From Methanomicrobiales archaeon (GTDB taxonomy: Archaea; Halobacteriota; Methanomicrobia; Methanomicrobiales; Methanospirillaceae): a stretch of DNA of 48,174 nucleotides. The stretch covers positions 1-48,174 of the forward strand of contig JAAEET010000005.1 in NCBI GenBank assembly GCA_013415565.1, written 5' to 3'. Below the pieces are notes generated by a model. It ran no database searches. It was not told where the DNA came from and worked only from the letters and a program-made list of their open reading frames with translations. Within the stretch, counting starts at the first letter, position 1. Every line of letters begins with the position of its first letter. Made by a program: the position numbers and the translations under genes. Shown here in pieces: positions 8,391 through 16,848 of this stretch.

Positions 8391-9062
8391 TCACTCCGTG
8401 ATCCAGCCCATCCGGACGTACCACTCGTATTCGTGGGGCCAGTTCTCCTTGTTGTACAGGATCAACTGGCGGAAGTATTCCCGCCGCTGCCGGAGCGCTT
8501 CCTCCTGATCGGGATACCGGTGCTCGCCCCGGATGGCCTGGACGAGTGTCCTCCCCAGCGCAACGGCATCCTTTTCCGCACCGGACAGGGCTCCCGGATC
8601 CCGTCCGACCCCAACCCCCACACCGCCGACCGTGATTGCCCCGAGCGAGGAGAGGGCGTGGTTCATGTACTCCACCACCGGGCCATGGTTGCTGCCGCCC
8701 GCGGTACAGACCGAGCAGCCGAACTTACCGGTAAACATCCGGCAGTGGATGGCATCAGCCATCCGGTCGAAGACCGCTTTCAGGGGTGCCGGGATCGAGT
8801 CGATGTAGTTCGGGGCGCCGAGCACGATCCCGTCGGCGTCCATGAGCCGTTCAAAAAGGTCGGGGAAGTCATCCATCAGGGTGCAGTCACCGCTGGCGTA
8901 GCAGGAACCGCATGCCGTGCAGTACTCGATCCTGAGGTCGTAGATATCCACGAGCTCCGTCTTTGCTCCTTCGTCCCGTGCTCCGTCGAGTACAGCGTTC
9001 ACCAGCCGGAGCGTCCTGCTCTCATTCCCCCGCGGGCTTGCGTTTAATCCGATAACCTTCAT
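8391..9062 (-). CDS. iron-sulfur flavoprotein (Isf-like, NADPH-dependent FMN reductase fold)
   Basis: A 223-residue flavodoxin-fold protein. The N-terminus MKVIGLNASPRGNESRT is the usual phosphate-binding loop for FMN. A compact cysteine motif CTACGSCYASGDC at about residues 48-60 (C-x2-C-x2-C-x5-C) matches the 4Fe-4S site of archaeal Isf proteins, which pass electrons from ferredoxin in methanogens. GAPNYIDSIPAPLK is the conserved FMN-contact stretch. The ATG follows GGAGAATACCC. A TATA-like CTTTATTC lies at about 9104-9110 and a perfect palindrome AATCATGATT at 9088-9097 lies in the leader. The gene is divergent from the lipoprotein gene at 9170. A role in oxidative stress or electron transfer is family knowledge, not shown here. 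Confidence 0.85.
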   Translation of the reverse strand: MKVIGLNASPRGNESRTLRLVNAVLDGARDEGAKTELVDIYDLRIEYCTACGSCYASGDCTLMDDFPDLFERLMDADGIVLGAPNYIDSIPAPLKAVFDRMADAIHCRMFTGKFGCSVCTAGGSNHGPVVEYMNHALSSLGAITVGGVGVGVGRDPGALSGAEKDAVALGRTLVQAIRGEHRYPDQEEALRQRREYFRQLILYNKENWPHEYEWYVRMGWITE

Positions 9063-9169
9063 GGGTATTCTCCGTTCTTTATGTGCGAATCATGATTGAC
9101 CGAGAATAAAGGTGCCGGAATGTCCTTTCACCATAACCTTCATATCACGTGGAGCGTATCCTTTTGCCG

Positions 9170-10336
9170 ATGAGGACCAGCAGGGGTTTCATTCTTGTCG
9201 CTCTGCTGTGTCTGCTGATTTCATGTTCGGTATGCCAGACCGCTGAGGCCGGGCTATTTCCCGAAAGGGATACCCGAATCTTCACATCCCGGAATTATGG
9301 TATCTCATTTGAATATCCGGACGACTGGACAATCGAGTCTGAAAAATTCATCCCGGCCGGGCCGGCCGGCATCGACCGCCAGATCCTCCGGTTAAGGTAC
9401 GAAAACACAACGAACGGCTTCGTCCTGGCTGTTTCTGTCTCCCGGGAAGATATCGATCCCGCACTGCTCCCTTCAAATTTTACCGGAAGCGAGGAATGCG
9501 GGTATATCTGGAACGACGACCGCCCGAACTGCATATACATTGAGGGCTATCACCCCGCCTCCCTCGGTGGAGTGAAGGCCTGGCGATCCATGGCTCTATT
9601 GAATAATTCCGGGAACCAGACCGTCGAGACACTGTATGAAGTATGTACCTCCTACCGATCCGGTCGCACCGTTTATTCATGGTTCTTCTGGAGTGTCCCG
9701 GCAGACGAATATTTCACGGTACAGCCTGTGATCGGGGATGTCCTTGATTCCGTCAGGCTCTATGAACCAATGGGGCTCTTCAATGTCGAGGGTATTCTCG
9801 ATCAGGCATCTCTTGACTTCCCTGAATATGACGAGGGTATTTATGACACCTTCACCAGTTCAGAATTCGGTCTCTCATTCCCGTATCCCCGGGGATGGCG
9901 GATCACTTCCACTTCTGCGGATGTCGAACACTACCCGAGAATGGAAAAAGGAATGATACAATTTTCACATCTCCCTGATGACATCTCGCTTGAGATCGAT
10001 ACGGTGCGGTATGACTTCGTCGATTCATACCGGAAAACCCAGCCGTTCATGAACGAGACTGTACTCTGTTCATTCGACTGTCCGGAATGCCATCTTATCC
10101 TGAAGCCGCTCGAGCCTCACGCCTCATCAGGTTCCTGGTGGAGAAACGCAACGATTTTTCTGGAAAAGAACAACGAACCCTGTATTGAGGAAATTTATAT
10201 GCTCTGTCCGGTTCGGACACCGATGAGTCAGTCAGGATACCGGATCACCTACTCCGTTCCCGCTGAAAACTGGGAAACGGTCCGGCCGTTTATGCACGGA
10301 TTTGTCAGATCCATCAAAATATCTCCACCATTGTAA
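9170..10336 (+). CDS. secreted lipoprotein with two PsbP-like repeats
   Basis: A 388-residue exported protein. The N-terminus has a hydrophobic signal ending in LLISC, a plausible lipobox with Cys19. Two similar units follow: one starting SRNYGISFEYPDDWTIES (about residues 41-58) and one starting SSEFGLSFPYPRGWRIT (about 238-254). This phrase (aromatic-Gly-hydrophobic-Ser-Phe-x-Tyr-Pro-x-x-Trp) opens PsbP/MOG1-like domains found in many secreted archaeal and bacterial proteins. No catalytic residues are visible and the function is unknown. I prefer ATG 9170 to GTG 9149 because TTCATATC near 9139-9146 looks like the TATA box, which would place transcription start at the ATG. Confidence 0.75.
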   Translation: MRTSRGFILVALLCLLISCSVCQTAEAGLFPERDTRIFTSRNYGISFEYPDDWTIESEKFIPAGPAGIDRQILRLRYENTTNGFVLAVSVSREDIDPALLPSNFTGSEECGYIWNDDRPNCIYIEGYHPASLGGVKAWRSMALLNNSGNQTVETLYEVCTSYRSGRTVYSWFFWSVPADEYFTVQPVIGDVLDSVRLYEPMGLFNVEGILDQASLDFPEYDEGIYDTFTSSEFGLSFPYPRGWRITSTSADVEHYPRMEKGMIQFSHLPDDISLEIDTVRYDFVDSYRKTQPFMNETVLCSFDCPECHLILKPLEPHASSGSWWRNATIFLEKNNEPCIEEIYMLCPVRTPMSQSGYRITYSVPAENWETVRPFMHGFVRSIKISPPL

Positions 10337-10427
10337 CAATGATGTGGAGGACATTTTTATACCCGGTCGGGCCGTTCGGGGATGACATGCCTCCTTGGTA
10401 TCATGCCATGGCTCGACCCGGAAAACC

Positions 10428-10436
10428 CATATAAAG
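10428..10436 (+). promoter_or_regulatory. TATA box of the ABC operon
   Basis: CATATAAAG is a clear TATA box. Transcription would begin near 10458, giving a leader of about 26 bases with GGAG just ahead of ATG 10484. A second TATA-like TTTTTATAC lies near 10353. Confidence 0.6.
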
Positions 10437-10483
10437 GCACAAACGGACTACTGTGAAAGAACCTCCACCCGGAGCGAATTACC

Positions 10484-11719
10484 ATGACGTCCGCCCTCAC
10501 CCCGCTGCCCGTCTGCGCCCTGCTCCTTGCCGCGGCGCTCCTTTGTATTCCGGTTTCCGCCCAGGTCTCCTCGGTCATCGTGGATTCCTACCAGGTCACC
10601 CCCGCCGTGCTGATGCCCGGCGAGAAGGGGACGGTGACCGTGACCATCAGGAGCGCGTCCTTCGGCACGCAGACCTCCACCGTCTCCTACCCCGACTCCG
10701 GGTTCACGGCATCGTCGGCCACCACGAGCGAAATCCTCCCCTACGTGGACAGCGTGATCCTCACCGAGGAGGACATCAAGGTCCTCGGGGGCAACGGCCA
10801 GTTCGAGGGCACGGTCGGGCCGGACCAGATCATCCCCCTCACCTTCCTGATCGAGGCGCCGCAGAAGAGCGGGCTGTACTTCCCGGAGGTCTGGATCCGG
10901 GTCCGGGGCGGTCAGAGCGTCAAGTACCCGGTGCCGGTGAACGTCAACACCGCGATTGCCGTGATGCGGGTGCCCTCCATCTCGCTCGCCCGGGACTTCC
11001 CGGACATGGTCCGTCCCGGTGAAACGGCTGAAGGATCGCTCATCGTATTCAACGGCGGGCAGGTACGGGCGGACAATATCATGATCCTGCTGGAGACGGG
11101 CGGACTCCCGGTTGCACCGGCCGGGCCGTCGGTCTTCCTGATCGAGTATTTGGAGCCGGGAGCAAGCGCCAGGGTGAATGTCTCGCTCGCGATCGACCAG
11201 GGGGCCGGGAGCGTCCTTACCGAAGTCCCGGTCCAGGTCAGCTACCGGCTGCTCGACGGGTCCCTGGCGACCCAGAGCGAAGCGATCGGCCTCGATATCC
11301 GGGGAGAGGCCGAACTCGGGATTGCAGCCCTCGAAACAAACCCCATCCGGGTGGAACAGGGCACACCCTTCGACCTCACCATCCGGATCGAGAACACGGG
11401 GACCGGGGATGCGAAATCGGTGAGCGCGACCGTCGATCTCCCCTTCACCGGAATGAAGGAGGCCTTCATCGGCAAGATCAAGCCGGGGAACGATGCCCCG
11501 GCGGTCTTTTCCCTCGATGCACGCGGACCCGGGACCTACACCTACCAGGCGGCGATCACCTTCACCGATGACTGGGGCACCCGCACCTTCACCCGCGAGC
11601 TCGATCTGGTGGTCTACCGGAACTACGGGATCTGGATCGCGCTCATCGCCCTCGTCATCCTCGCTGTCGGGGGATACTTCGGCTACCGCTGGTGGAAAGG
11701 CAGGCACGGGGCCACGTAA
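10484..11719 (+). CDS. secreted membrane-anchored COG1361-type protein
   Basis: A 411-residue exported protein, first gene of a three-gene ABC operon. It has a signal peptide (residues 1-26, ending in VSA-Q), a beta-rich extracellular region of tandem immunoglobulin-like/NEW3-like domains, and a C-terminal transmembrane helix (about 383-402) followed by a short basic tail. Phrases such as VTPAVLMPGEKGTVTVTI and IRVEQGTPFDLTIRIENTG are typical of archaeal COG1361 S-layer-related proteins. Its stop overlaps the start of the permease (TAATG), which argues for coupled translation. In such operons the protein is likely an extracellular partner of the transporter; the cargo is unknown. Confidence 0.82.
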   Translation: MTSALTPLPVCALLLAAALLCIPVSAQVSSVIVDSYQVTPAVLMPGEKGTVTVTIRSASFGTQTSTVSYPDSGFTASSATTSEILPYVDSVILTEEDIKVLGGNGQFEGTVGPDQIIPLTFLIEAPQKSGLYFPEVWIRVRGGQSVKYPVPVNVNTAIAVMRVPSISLARDFPDMVRPGETAEGSLIVFNGGQVRADNIMILLETGGLPVAPAGPSVFLIEYLEPGASARVNVSLAIDQGAGSVLTEVPVQVSYRLLDGSLATQSEAIGLDIRGEAELGIAALETNPIRVEQGTPFDLTIRIENTGTGDAKSVSATVDLPFTGMKEAFIGKIKPGNDAPAVFSLDARGPGTYTYQAAITFTDDWGTRTFTRELDLVVYRNYGIWIALIALVILAVGGYFGYRWWKGRHGAT

Positions 11720-12924
11720 TGCTGAACCGGTACAGGGTTCCCTTTTTCCTGGCACTCCGCTCCCTGCAGCGGGGGAACCTCGGGAGCCTCGTCCTGACCG
11801 TGGTCATCGTCGGGATGGTCTTCACCAACATGATCTTCATGCCCTCGATCATCACCGGGGCGATCGTGAACTACGAGCAGCAGACCGTCGATACTTACAC
11901 TTCGGACATCATCATCGAACCAAAAGAGGACTTCCGCTACATCGAGGACCTCTCGGGGCTCCTCGACAAGGTGAACCGGGTGCCGGGCGTGAAACGGGCA
12001 TCCCCCCACTATGCCGCCGGAGCGGTCCTGCGGCACAAGGGAAAGGCGCTCTCCATGGCCGTCGAGGCGGTCCAGCCCCGGGACGAGATGCTGGTCACCA
12101 CCCTCTCCTCCTACATGGAAGAGGGGACCTACCTTGGGGACGGGGATACCGGTGAGATCATCCTCGGGAGGTATGTCGCCGGGTTCAAGGATCCGAGCGA
12201 GGACTTCCTCCCGTCGCTCGGCGGCGTCAAGGTCGGCGACACGGTCACCGCGGAATACACCAACGGGGTGGTGCGGGAATACCGGGTCAAGGGGATCTTC
12301 CGGACCTACTCCTTCAACACCGACTACCTGGTCTTCACCACCTGGGACGAGATGGAAGTGGTCGAAGGTCGGGAGCTCGACCAGGCGACCTCGGTGCTGG
12401 TCAAAACCGATCCGGGAGCCGACGAGAACGACGTGAAGAAGACCCTGCTCCGCTACGGTGTGCAGGAGGATGTCCAGACCTGGCTTGACTTCCTCGGGAA
12501 TGCCTACCGCAACGCCGTCGAGAGCTACAACATCCTGAACAATATCACCGTCGTCGTGAGCCTGGTCATCGCAGCGGTGGTGCTCTTCGTGGTGATCATG
12601 ATCAAGACCCTGAACTCCCGGCGACAGATCGGGATCCTGCTCGCGATCGGGATCAGGAAGGACATCATCATCAACAGCTACCTCTTCCAGGTCCTGATCC
12701 TGGCCATCCTCGGGATCATCTTCGGAATCCTGGTGGTGCTCGGGCTCACCGCGTATTTCACGGCATTCCCGATCGAGTTTCCGGAAGGGAACATCTCCCC
12801 CTATATTGTCCCGGCCGACATCGGGATCAATGCCCTCTACCTCTTCGGGGCATCTGCCCTCGCCGGGTACATCCCGGCCTGGCGGATTGCGAACAAGGAG
12901 ATCCTGGAATCCATGAGGATGTGA
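11719..12924 (+). CDS. ABC transporter permease, FtsX/MacB/LolC family
   Basis: A 401-residue permease with the four-helix FtsX/MacB topology: TM1 at about residues 22-45, a large extracellular MacB-like domain, then three helices in the last 130 residues. The C-terminus (GYIPAWRIANKEILESMRM) is the standard end of the family. The ATG at 11719 overlaps the preceding stop codon; a longer frame from 11692 has no support. The partner ATPase starts two bases after the stop. MacB/LolCDE systems use mechanotransmission to move or release lipoproteins, peptides or signals rather than pump through the membrane. The substrate here is not known. Confidence 0.9.
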   Translation: MLNRYRVPFFLALRSLQRGNLGSLVLTVVIVGMVFTNMIFMPSIITGAIVNYEQQTVDTYTSDIIIEPKEDFRYIEDLSGLLDKVNRVPGVKRASPHYAAGAVLRHKGKALSMAVEAVQPRDEMLVTTLSSYMEEGTYLGDGDTGEIILGRYVAGFKDPSEDFLPSLGGVKVGDTVTAEYTNGVVREYRVKGIFRTYSFNTDYLVFTTWDEMEVVEGRELDQATSVLVKTDPGADENDVKKTLLRYGVQEDVQTWLDFLGNAYRNAVESYNILNNITVVVSLVIAAVVLFVVIMIKTLNSRRQIGILLAIGIRKDIIINSYLFQVLILAILGIIFGILVVLGLTAYFTAFPIEFPEGNISPYIVPADIGINALYLFGASALAGYIPAWRIANKEILESMRM

Positions 12925-12925
12925 C

Positions 12926-13600
12926 ATGATCATCGCACGCGACCTGTACCGGATCTACACCATGGGCCAGGTGAAGGTCCATGCCCTGAACGGCGTCTCG
13001 GTTGAGATCAGATCGGGCGAGTTCATCGGGGTGGTGGGACCGAGCGGGAGCGGGAAGTCCACCCTCCTCCACCTGCTCGGCCTCCTCGACCGCCCGACCA
13101 GCGGCGAGATCGAGATCGACGGGATCGATACCCGGACCCTCTCGGACGAACAGCGGGCCGATTTCCGCCTGAGACGACTCGGCTACGTCTTCCAGGAGTA
13201 CGCCCTCGTGCCGGAGCTGACCGTGTTCGAGAACGTCATTCTCCCCTTCATGGCCCGGGAGGAGCCTCCCGAACGGTCCCGGGACCAGGTGATGGAGATC
13301 CTTGAGATCATCGGGCTCGGGCAGCGCACCAACCACCTCCAGAGCGAGCTCTCCGGCGGCGAACAGCAGCGGGTGGCCATCGCCCGGGCGATTGCCGGCA
13401 GGCCTTCAATCCTCTTTGCCGATGAGCCCTGCGCCAATCTCGATACCGAGAACTCACGGGTCATCCTCGATCTCCTCGCCGGGATCAACAAGGAGATGGG
13501 GCAGACCATCGTGATGGTCTCCCACGAGGACTGGCACCGGGAGTACTTCGAACGGATCATCCAGCTCCGGGACGGCAAACGGGTGGATGAGGGCGCCTGA
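12926..13600 (+). CDS. ABC transporter ATPase, LolD/MacB family
   Basis: A 224-residue ATPase. Walker A GPSGSGKST is at residues 39-47, the signature LSGGEQQRVAIARA at about 141-154, Walker B ILFADEP at about 161-167 and the switch region MVSHE near 197-201. This complete set and the length match the LolD/MacB/FtsE group that pairs with FtsX-like permeases. It lies two bases after the permease stop and ends the operon. A typical D-loop SALD is replaced by ANLD, which is common in this group. Confidence 0.92.
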   Translation: MIIARDLYRIYTMGQVKVHALNGVSVEIRSGEFIGVVGPSGSGKSTLLHLLGLLDRPTSGEIEIDGIDTRTLSDEQRADFRLRRLGYVFQEYALVPELTVFENVILPFMAREEPPERSRDQVMEILEIIGLGQRTNHLQSELSGGEQQRVAIARAIAGRPSILFADEPCANLDTENSRVILDLLAGINKEMGQTIVMVSHEDWHREYFERIIQLRDGKRVDEGA

Positions 13601-13656
13601 TCCGGTGGCACCATCCCGGAAACTATTTACCTTGTTTCTCCAATTGTAATCCAATC

Positions 13657-13671
13657 GTGACGTGATGTCAC
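13657..13671 (+). promoter_or_regulatory. leader inverted repeat of the matrixin-like gene
   Basis: GTGAC-GTGAT-GTCAC has 5-base arms and a 5-base loop. A TATA-like AACTATTTACC at 13621-13631 puts transcription start just upstream, and GGGAGG follows at once. The layout resembles that of the kinase-linked secreted genes. Confidence 0.35.
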
Positions 13672-13683
13672 AGGGAGGAATAC

Positions 13684-14454
13684 ATGAAATCTTCATACCT
13701 ATTGATGCTCGGTGGTATGATCATCCTGCTGTCCATTGTGGCGGTGTCGGGGACGATGGTCATTCCGATGAGTGAAAACGGGAAAGCCAATGCACAGGCC
13801 CAGGACCATTCTCCCGTATTCAATGGCGAGGATATCGGCAGGATCGACTTCATTCACTATGCCAAACCGGATGGAATTGGGAAACCTCCTTCAGCTGTAA
13901 AACCACCCAAAGTGGACACCTGTTATGACCTGATGGGGATACGATGGAAATCGCTTCCGGTGAACTATATCGTCAATCCCTCGAATACACAGTCGTTACC
14001 ACAGGGCTTTATCACTGATGCGATATCGGCATCGGCCCTGACATGGGATGACAGCACATCATCAGGCCTTTTCGCTGCCGGTACAACCGGTGATGTACGA
14101 TATCGTGTCTTCGATGGGATGAACGCCATTACATTCGGAGATGATGATCCGGGTATCATTGCCGTAACATCAGTGTGGTATTCGCGCCGCACCAAGGAGA
14201 TCCTTGAGTTTGATATCCGGTTCAATGAATACTACACCTGGGGCGAAGCAACACTATCAGCCGACGATCCTGACTGCATGGATCTCCAGAACATCGCCAC
14301 CCATGAACTGGGTCATGCGGTTGGTCTCGGTGATGTTTACAATCCAGATTGTTCTGCAGTGACCATGTACGGCTATTCCGATTATGAAGACATCGAGAAA
14401 CGGGACCTCGAACTTCCGGACATCACCGGCCTGCAGAGTATATACGGAGCATAA
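13684..14454 (+). CDS. secreted matrixin-like zinc metalloprotease
   Basis: A 256-residue exported metalloprotease of the metzincin/matrixin (M10) type. The signal segment is at about residues 4-24. The zinc-binding motif HELGHAVGLGD at about 207-217 gives three ligands (two His and, in the third place, Asp of the HExxHxxGxxD form). About 20 residues later AVTMYGY supplies the Met-turn. An upstream region with a Cys (DTCYD) may act as a pro-segment, since matrixins use a cysteine switch; that is inference. The ATG follows GGGAGGAATAC. It sits alone between the ABC operon and a lipoprotein gene. It probably cleaves extracellular proteins or peptides. Confidence 0.88.
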   Translation: MKSSYLLMLGGMIILLSIVAVSGTMVIPMSENGKANAQAQDHSPVFNGEDIGRIDFIHYAKPDGIGKPPSAVKPPKVDTCYDLMGIRWKSLPVNYIVNPSNTQSLPQGFITDAISASALTWDDSTSSGLFAAGTTGDVRYRVFDGMNAITFGDDDPGIIAVTSVWYSRRTKEILEFDIRFNEYYTWGEATLSADDPDCMDLQNIATHELGHAVGLGDVYNPDCSAVTMYGYSDYEDIEKRDLELPDITGLQSIYGA

Positions 14455-14550
14455 CTTATTTCCCCGACTCCCATTTTTAAATCGTTCATCTGAGCCGGTC
14501 CTCATAGAATCCTCTGAATTGAAATACCCGCACAGCGATCTCTCTTTTCA

Positions 14551-15279
14551 ATGATTCCCCGCGTTATGATGCTCCTCGTTCTCCTGGCGACCGGAGCCCT
14601 GCTCACCGCCGGATGTACTACCCTGCCCGATACCTGCATCGAAGGATCCGGCGTTCCGGCAAGCGAGACCCGGGATGTCGGTGACTTTCATTCCGTCAGC
14701 CTGGCGCTTCCGGCATCCCTTATCGTCCGGGAAGGGCACGTCCCCGGCCTCCTGATCGAGGCCGATGACAACATCCTCCCATTCATCTCCACAACGGTGA
14801 AGGACGGTGTCCTGACCATCACCCAGACCCGCCCCTGTGTCCGCCCGACCGGGACCATCAGGATCACCACAACTTCCCCCGATTTCCGGGAGCTCGCGAT
14901 CCTCGGCACCGGGGATATCCGGAGCGACGGGATCCTGCGGACCCCGGGTCTTGCAGCGAAGATAACCGGGGCGGGAGACCTGGATCTCGCGGTCGAGACC
15001 GTTACCCTCTCGACGACCGTGACCGGCACCGGGAATGTCCGTCTTTCCGGCACTGCCCATGAGCACACTATCACTCTGCCCGGCGCAGGCTCGGTCGATG
15101 CCGCAGCCCTGCAGACCGCCCGGACCAGCGTGGAGATCCTTGGGTCCGGGAATGCGAAGGTGAACGCGAGCGAGACGCTGTCGGTAAAGATTACCGGGGC
15201 CGGGACGGTGCTCTATGCCGGGAATCCACAGGTCGAGCAGACCATCACCGGGGCGGGCAGCGTCCGGAGAATGGCCTGA
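14551..15279 (+). CDS. DUF2807 (GIN-domain) lipoprotein
   Basis: A 242-residue lipoprotein with lipobox LLTAGC (Cys21). The mature part opens with GSGVPASETRDVGDFHSV, the usual entry of DUF2807, a beta-helical head domain often annotated as putative auto-transporter adhesin head GIN. The rest is a run of short repeated turns with G-(A/T/S)-G steps (LGTGD, ITGAGD, VTGTGN, LPGAGS, ILGSGN, ITGAGT, ITGAGS), spaced about 20 residues, which fits a right-handed beta-solenoid. Function is unknown for the family; surface binding is often assumed. No clear Shine-Dalgarno precedes the ATG. It ends two bases before the converging methyltransferase gene. Confidence 0.85.
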   Translation: MIPRVMMLLVLLATGALLTAGCTTLPDTCIEGSGVPASETRDVGDFHSVSLALPASLIVREGHVPGLLIEADDNILPFISTTVKDGVLTITQTRPCVRPTGTIRITTTSPDFRELAILGTGDIRSDGILRTPGLAAKITGAGDLDLAVETVTLSTTVTGTGNVRLSGTAHEHTITLPGAGSVDAAALQTARTSVEILGSGNAKVNASETLSVKITGAGTVLYAGNPQVEQTITGAGSVRRMA

Positions 15280-15281
15280 TC

Positions 15282-16079
15282 TCACCCTTTCCGGAGATCG
15301 AAGACGTAGCGGCCAATCCCGGGGGCGACCCAGCCGCACCGGTTGCCGGAGAGGAGAAAATATCCTTTCTTTTCGAGATCATCGATCAGCCCGGGAATCT
15401 GGCGATCTCCCTTGAAGGTATAGAAATGGAGCACTCCGCCGTCCCGGACCAGCGGTGACAGGACATCAAGGATTTCATCCCGGCCATACGGCGTCGGGCA
15501 GATAACCCGGTCGTAGGGAGGGGCGTCCGATACCGGGAGGGAGAAGGCGTCAGCTTCGAGCACCGTGACCCGGTCCTCCACCCGGTTCAGGGCAAGGTTC
15601 TCCCGGAGCCAGTGTACCGCAGCAGGGTTGTTCTCCACCGCGGTGACCGTTGCTCCCCGGTCTGCTGCCGGTATCACGAACGGGCCCACCCCGCAGAACG
15701 GCACCAGCACCAGCTCGCCCGGCTGAACCTTCCCGGTGACCCGCTGGCGTTCGGAAGAGAGGCGGCCGGTGAAGAAGACCTCCGAGAGGTCGAGCCGGTA
15801 CCGGTACCCGTACTCGCGATGTTCGGTCAGCATGGAGCGGCCGACCAGGATCTCGTAGCCCGGAACCCGCTCGTCACGTTCAACCGGCGAGGACTTGGCG
15901 AGCACGGTTCGGATGTTGCGGCGCAGGGACAGGACCCCGAGCGCGATCTCCTGCCGGTATTCTGCGATTTCCGGCGGGATGACGACCACCGCGATATCCC
16001 CGATCACATCGAAGCTGTCCCGGAGGTACCCCTGCTTTACTGCGGGAATGACACCGGAGAGGACATCGTGGAGGTTCAT
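15282..16079 (-). CDS. Trm5-like SAM-dependent methyltransferase, altered motifs
   Basis: A 265-residue protein with the layout of archaeal Trm5 (tRNA guanine-37 N1-methyltransferase) and Taw-type relatives. The N-terminal block FDVIGDIAVVVIP (residues 23-35), the middle block TEHREYGYRYRLDLSEVFF (85-103) and ERQRV (110-114) are strongly Trm5-like, as is GGVLHFYTF near the C-terminus. Two usual signatures differ. The SAM loop, normally DxFAGVGPF, reads VPFCGVGPF (126-134). The catalytic NLP stretch reads ICPTPYG (193-199). It may therefore be a divergent enzyme with another target or reduced activity. I use ATG 16079 because a TATA-like GGTATTTATGA (16107-16116) puts transcription start just before it; ATG 16103 lies in the promoter. 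Confidence 0.8.
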   Translation of the reverse strand: MNLHDVLSGVIPAVKQGYLRDSFDVIGDIAVVVIPPEIAEYRQEIALGVLSLRRNIRTVLAKSSPVERDERVPGYEILVGRSMLTEHREYGYRYRLDLSEVFFTGRLSSERQRVTGKVQPGELVLVPFCGVGPFVIPAADRGATVTAVENNPAAVHWLRENLALNRVEDRVTVLEADAFSLPVSDAPPYDRVICPTPYGRDEILDVLSPLVRDGGVLHFYTFKGDRQIPGLIDDLEKKGYFLLSGNRCGWVAPGIGRYVFDLRKG

Positions 16080-16106
16080 CGGATAGTGGAGATTCTCCCC
16101 CAACCC

Positions 16107-16116
16107 TCATAAATAC
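16107..16116 (-). promoter_or_regulatory. TATA box of the Trm5-like gene
   Basis: GGTATTTATG on the minus strand is about 30 bases before ATG 16079, so the transcript has almost no leader. The element decides between the two candidate ATGs. Confidence 0.5.
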
Positions 16117-16162
16117 CTCCCGGGACAGGGAAAACGGAAAGGATCCGGGGATTCCCCCTGCT

Positions 16163-16753
16163 TCAGAACCGTTCCAGCCGCTCGAACCCGGGCGGGGGTG
16201 CACATGACCGTTCCCGGACGGCCAGGACGAGCGAGCCTGCCAGGGCGATGATCCCTGCCGCCATGAAGACGACCCCGATGATCCTCACGATGGCAAGGCT
16301 CGAGAGGCGGGGCCAGAAGAGGATCAGGAACCCCAGCAGGGCGACGAGGAGCCCCCCGATGAGACCGAGCGCCCGCCCGGTGCCGGTTCCCGGGCGGGAG
16401 ACGGCCGAGAATGCTCCCGCGAGGCCTCCGATCACCAGCAGGATTCCCAGGAGAACGGCGGCGAAGGCCCCGATCAGCTCAGGGTCGGTAAACGAGAGGA
16501 TCCCGAGAACTACGGCGCAGACCCCGAGGATCAGGGGAACGACGAAGACCATTCCTCCTGACCGGGAGAGCATCCAGGCGCCGACAAAGAGGCCGATCCC
16601 GGCGATAAAGGCCAGCAGCCCGAAGAGAAAGACAAACAGCCGGAGCGATCCTTCGGGGAAGAAGAAGAGGAGCCCCCCGAGGACAAGAAAGATAATCCCT
16701 GCCACCAGCGGTTGTTTCCAGGATTCCGATCCGCAGGCCATCCAGTACGCCAT
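16163..16753 (-). CDS. DUF308/HdeD-like membrane protein
   Basis: A 196-residue membrane protein with about six helices in three pairs, typical of the DUF308/HdeD family, whose E. coli member is linked to acid resistance. The N-terminus ACGSESWKQPLVAGI precedes the first helix and is shared with the paralogue at 30032-30628 (CATGSWKLPLVVGI). The start at 16753 follows from a TATA box at 16797-16804, which puts transcription start near 16774; an earlier ATG at 16795 lies in the promoter. The last residues (SCAPPPGFERLERF) are cytosolic or external and uncharacterised. It diverges from the mechanosensitive channel gene, with which it seems to share one TATA element. Confidence 0.72.
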   Translation of the reverse strand: MAYWMACGSESWKQPLVAGIIFLVLGGLLFFFPEGSLRLFVFLFGLLAFIAGIGLFVGAWMLSRSGGMVFVVPLILGVCAVVLGILSFTDPELIGAFAAVLLGILLVIGGLAGAFSAVSRPGTGTGRALGLIGGLLVALLGFLILFWPRLSSLAIVRIIGVVFMAAGIIALAGSLVLAVRERSCAPPPGFERLERF

Positions 16754-16796
16754 GGCAGGTACATGTGCATACCGGCAGAAAAAGAATGCGGGCAAG

Positions 16797-16804
16797 GATA
16801 TATC
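16797..16804. promoter_or_regulatory. palindromic TATA box shared by two divergent genes
   Basis: GATATATC is self-complementary and is the only good TATA element in the 95 bases between ATG 16753 (minus) and GTG 16849 (plus). It would place both transcription starts about 21-22 bases before the two start codons. Purine-rich flanks on both sides could act as BRE elements. Confidence 0.5.
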
Positions 16805-16848
16805 TCCGCCCGGGCTCTACATCCAGTGAACACAGGACGTGCTGCAGC

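Noticed and set aside
10448-12933. Long minus-strand open frames opposite the ABC operon
   Set aside because: They are Asp/His/Gly-rich complements of real genes without ribosome sites or domains.
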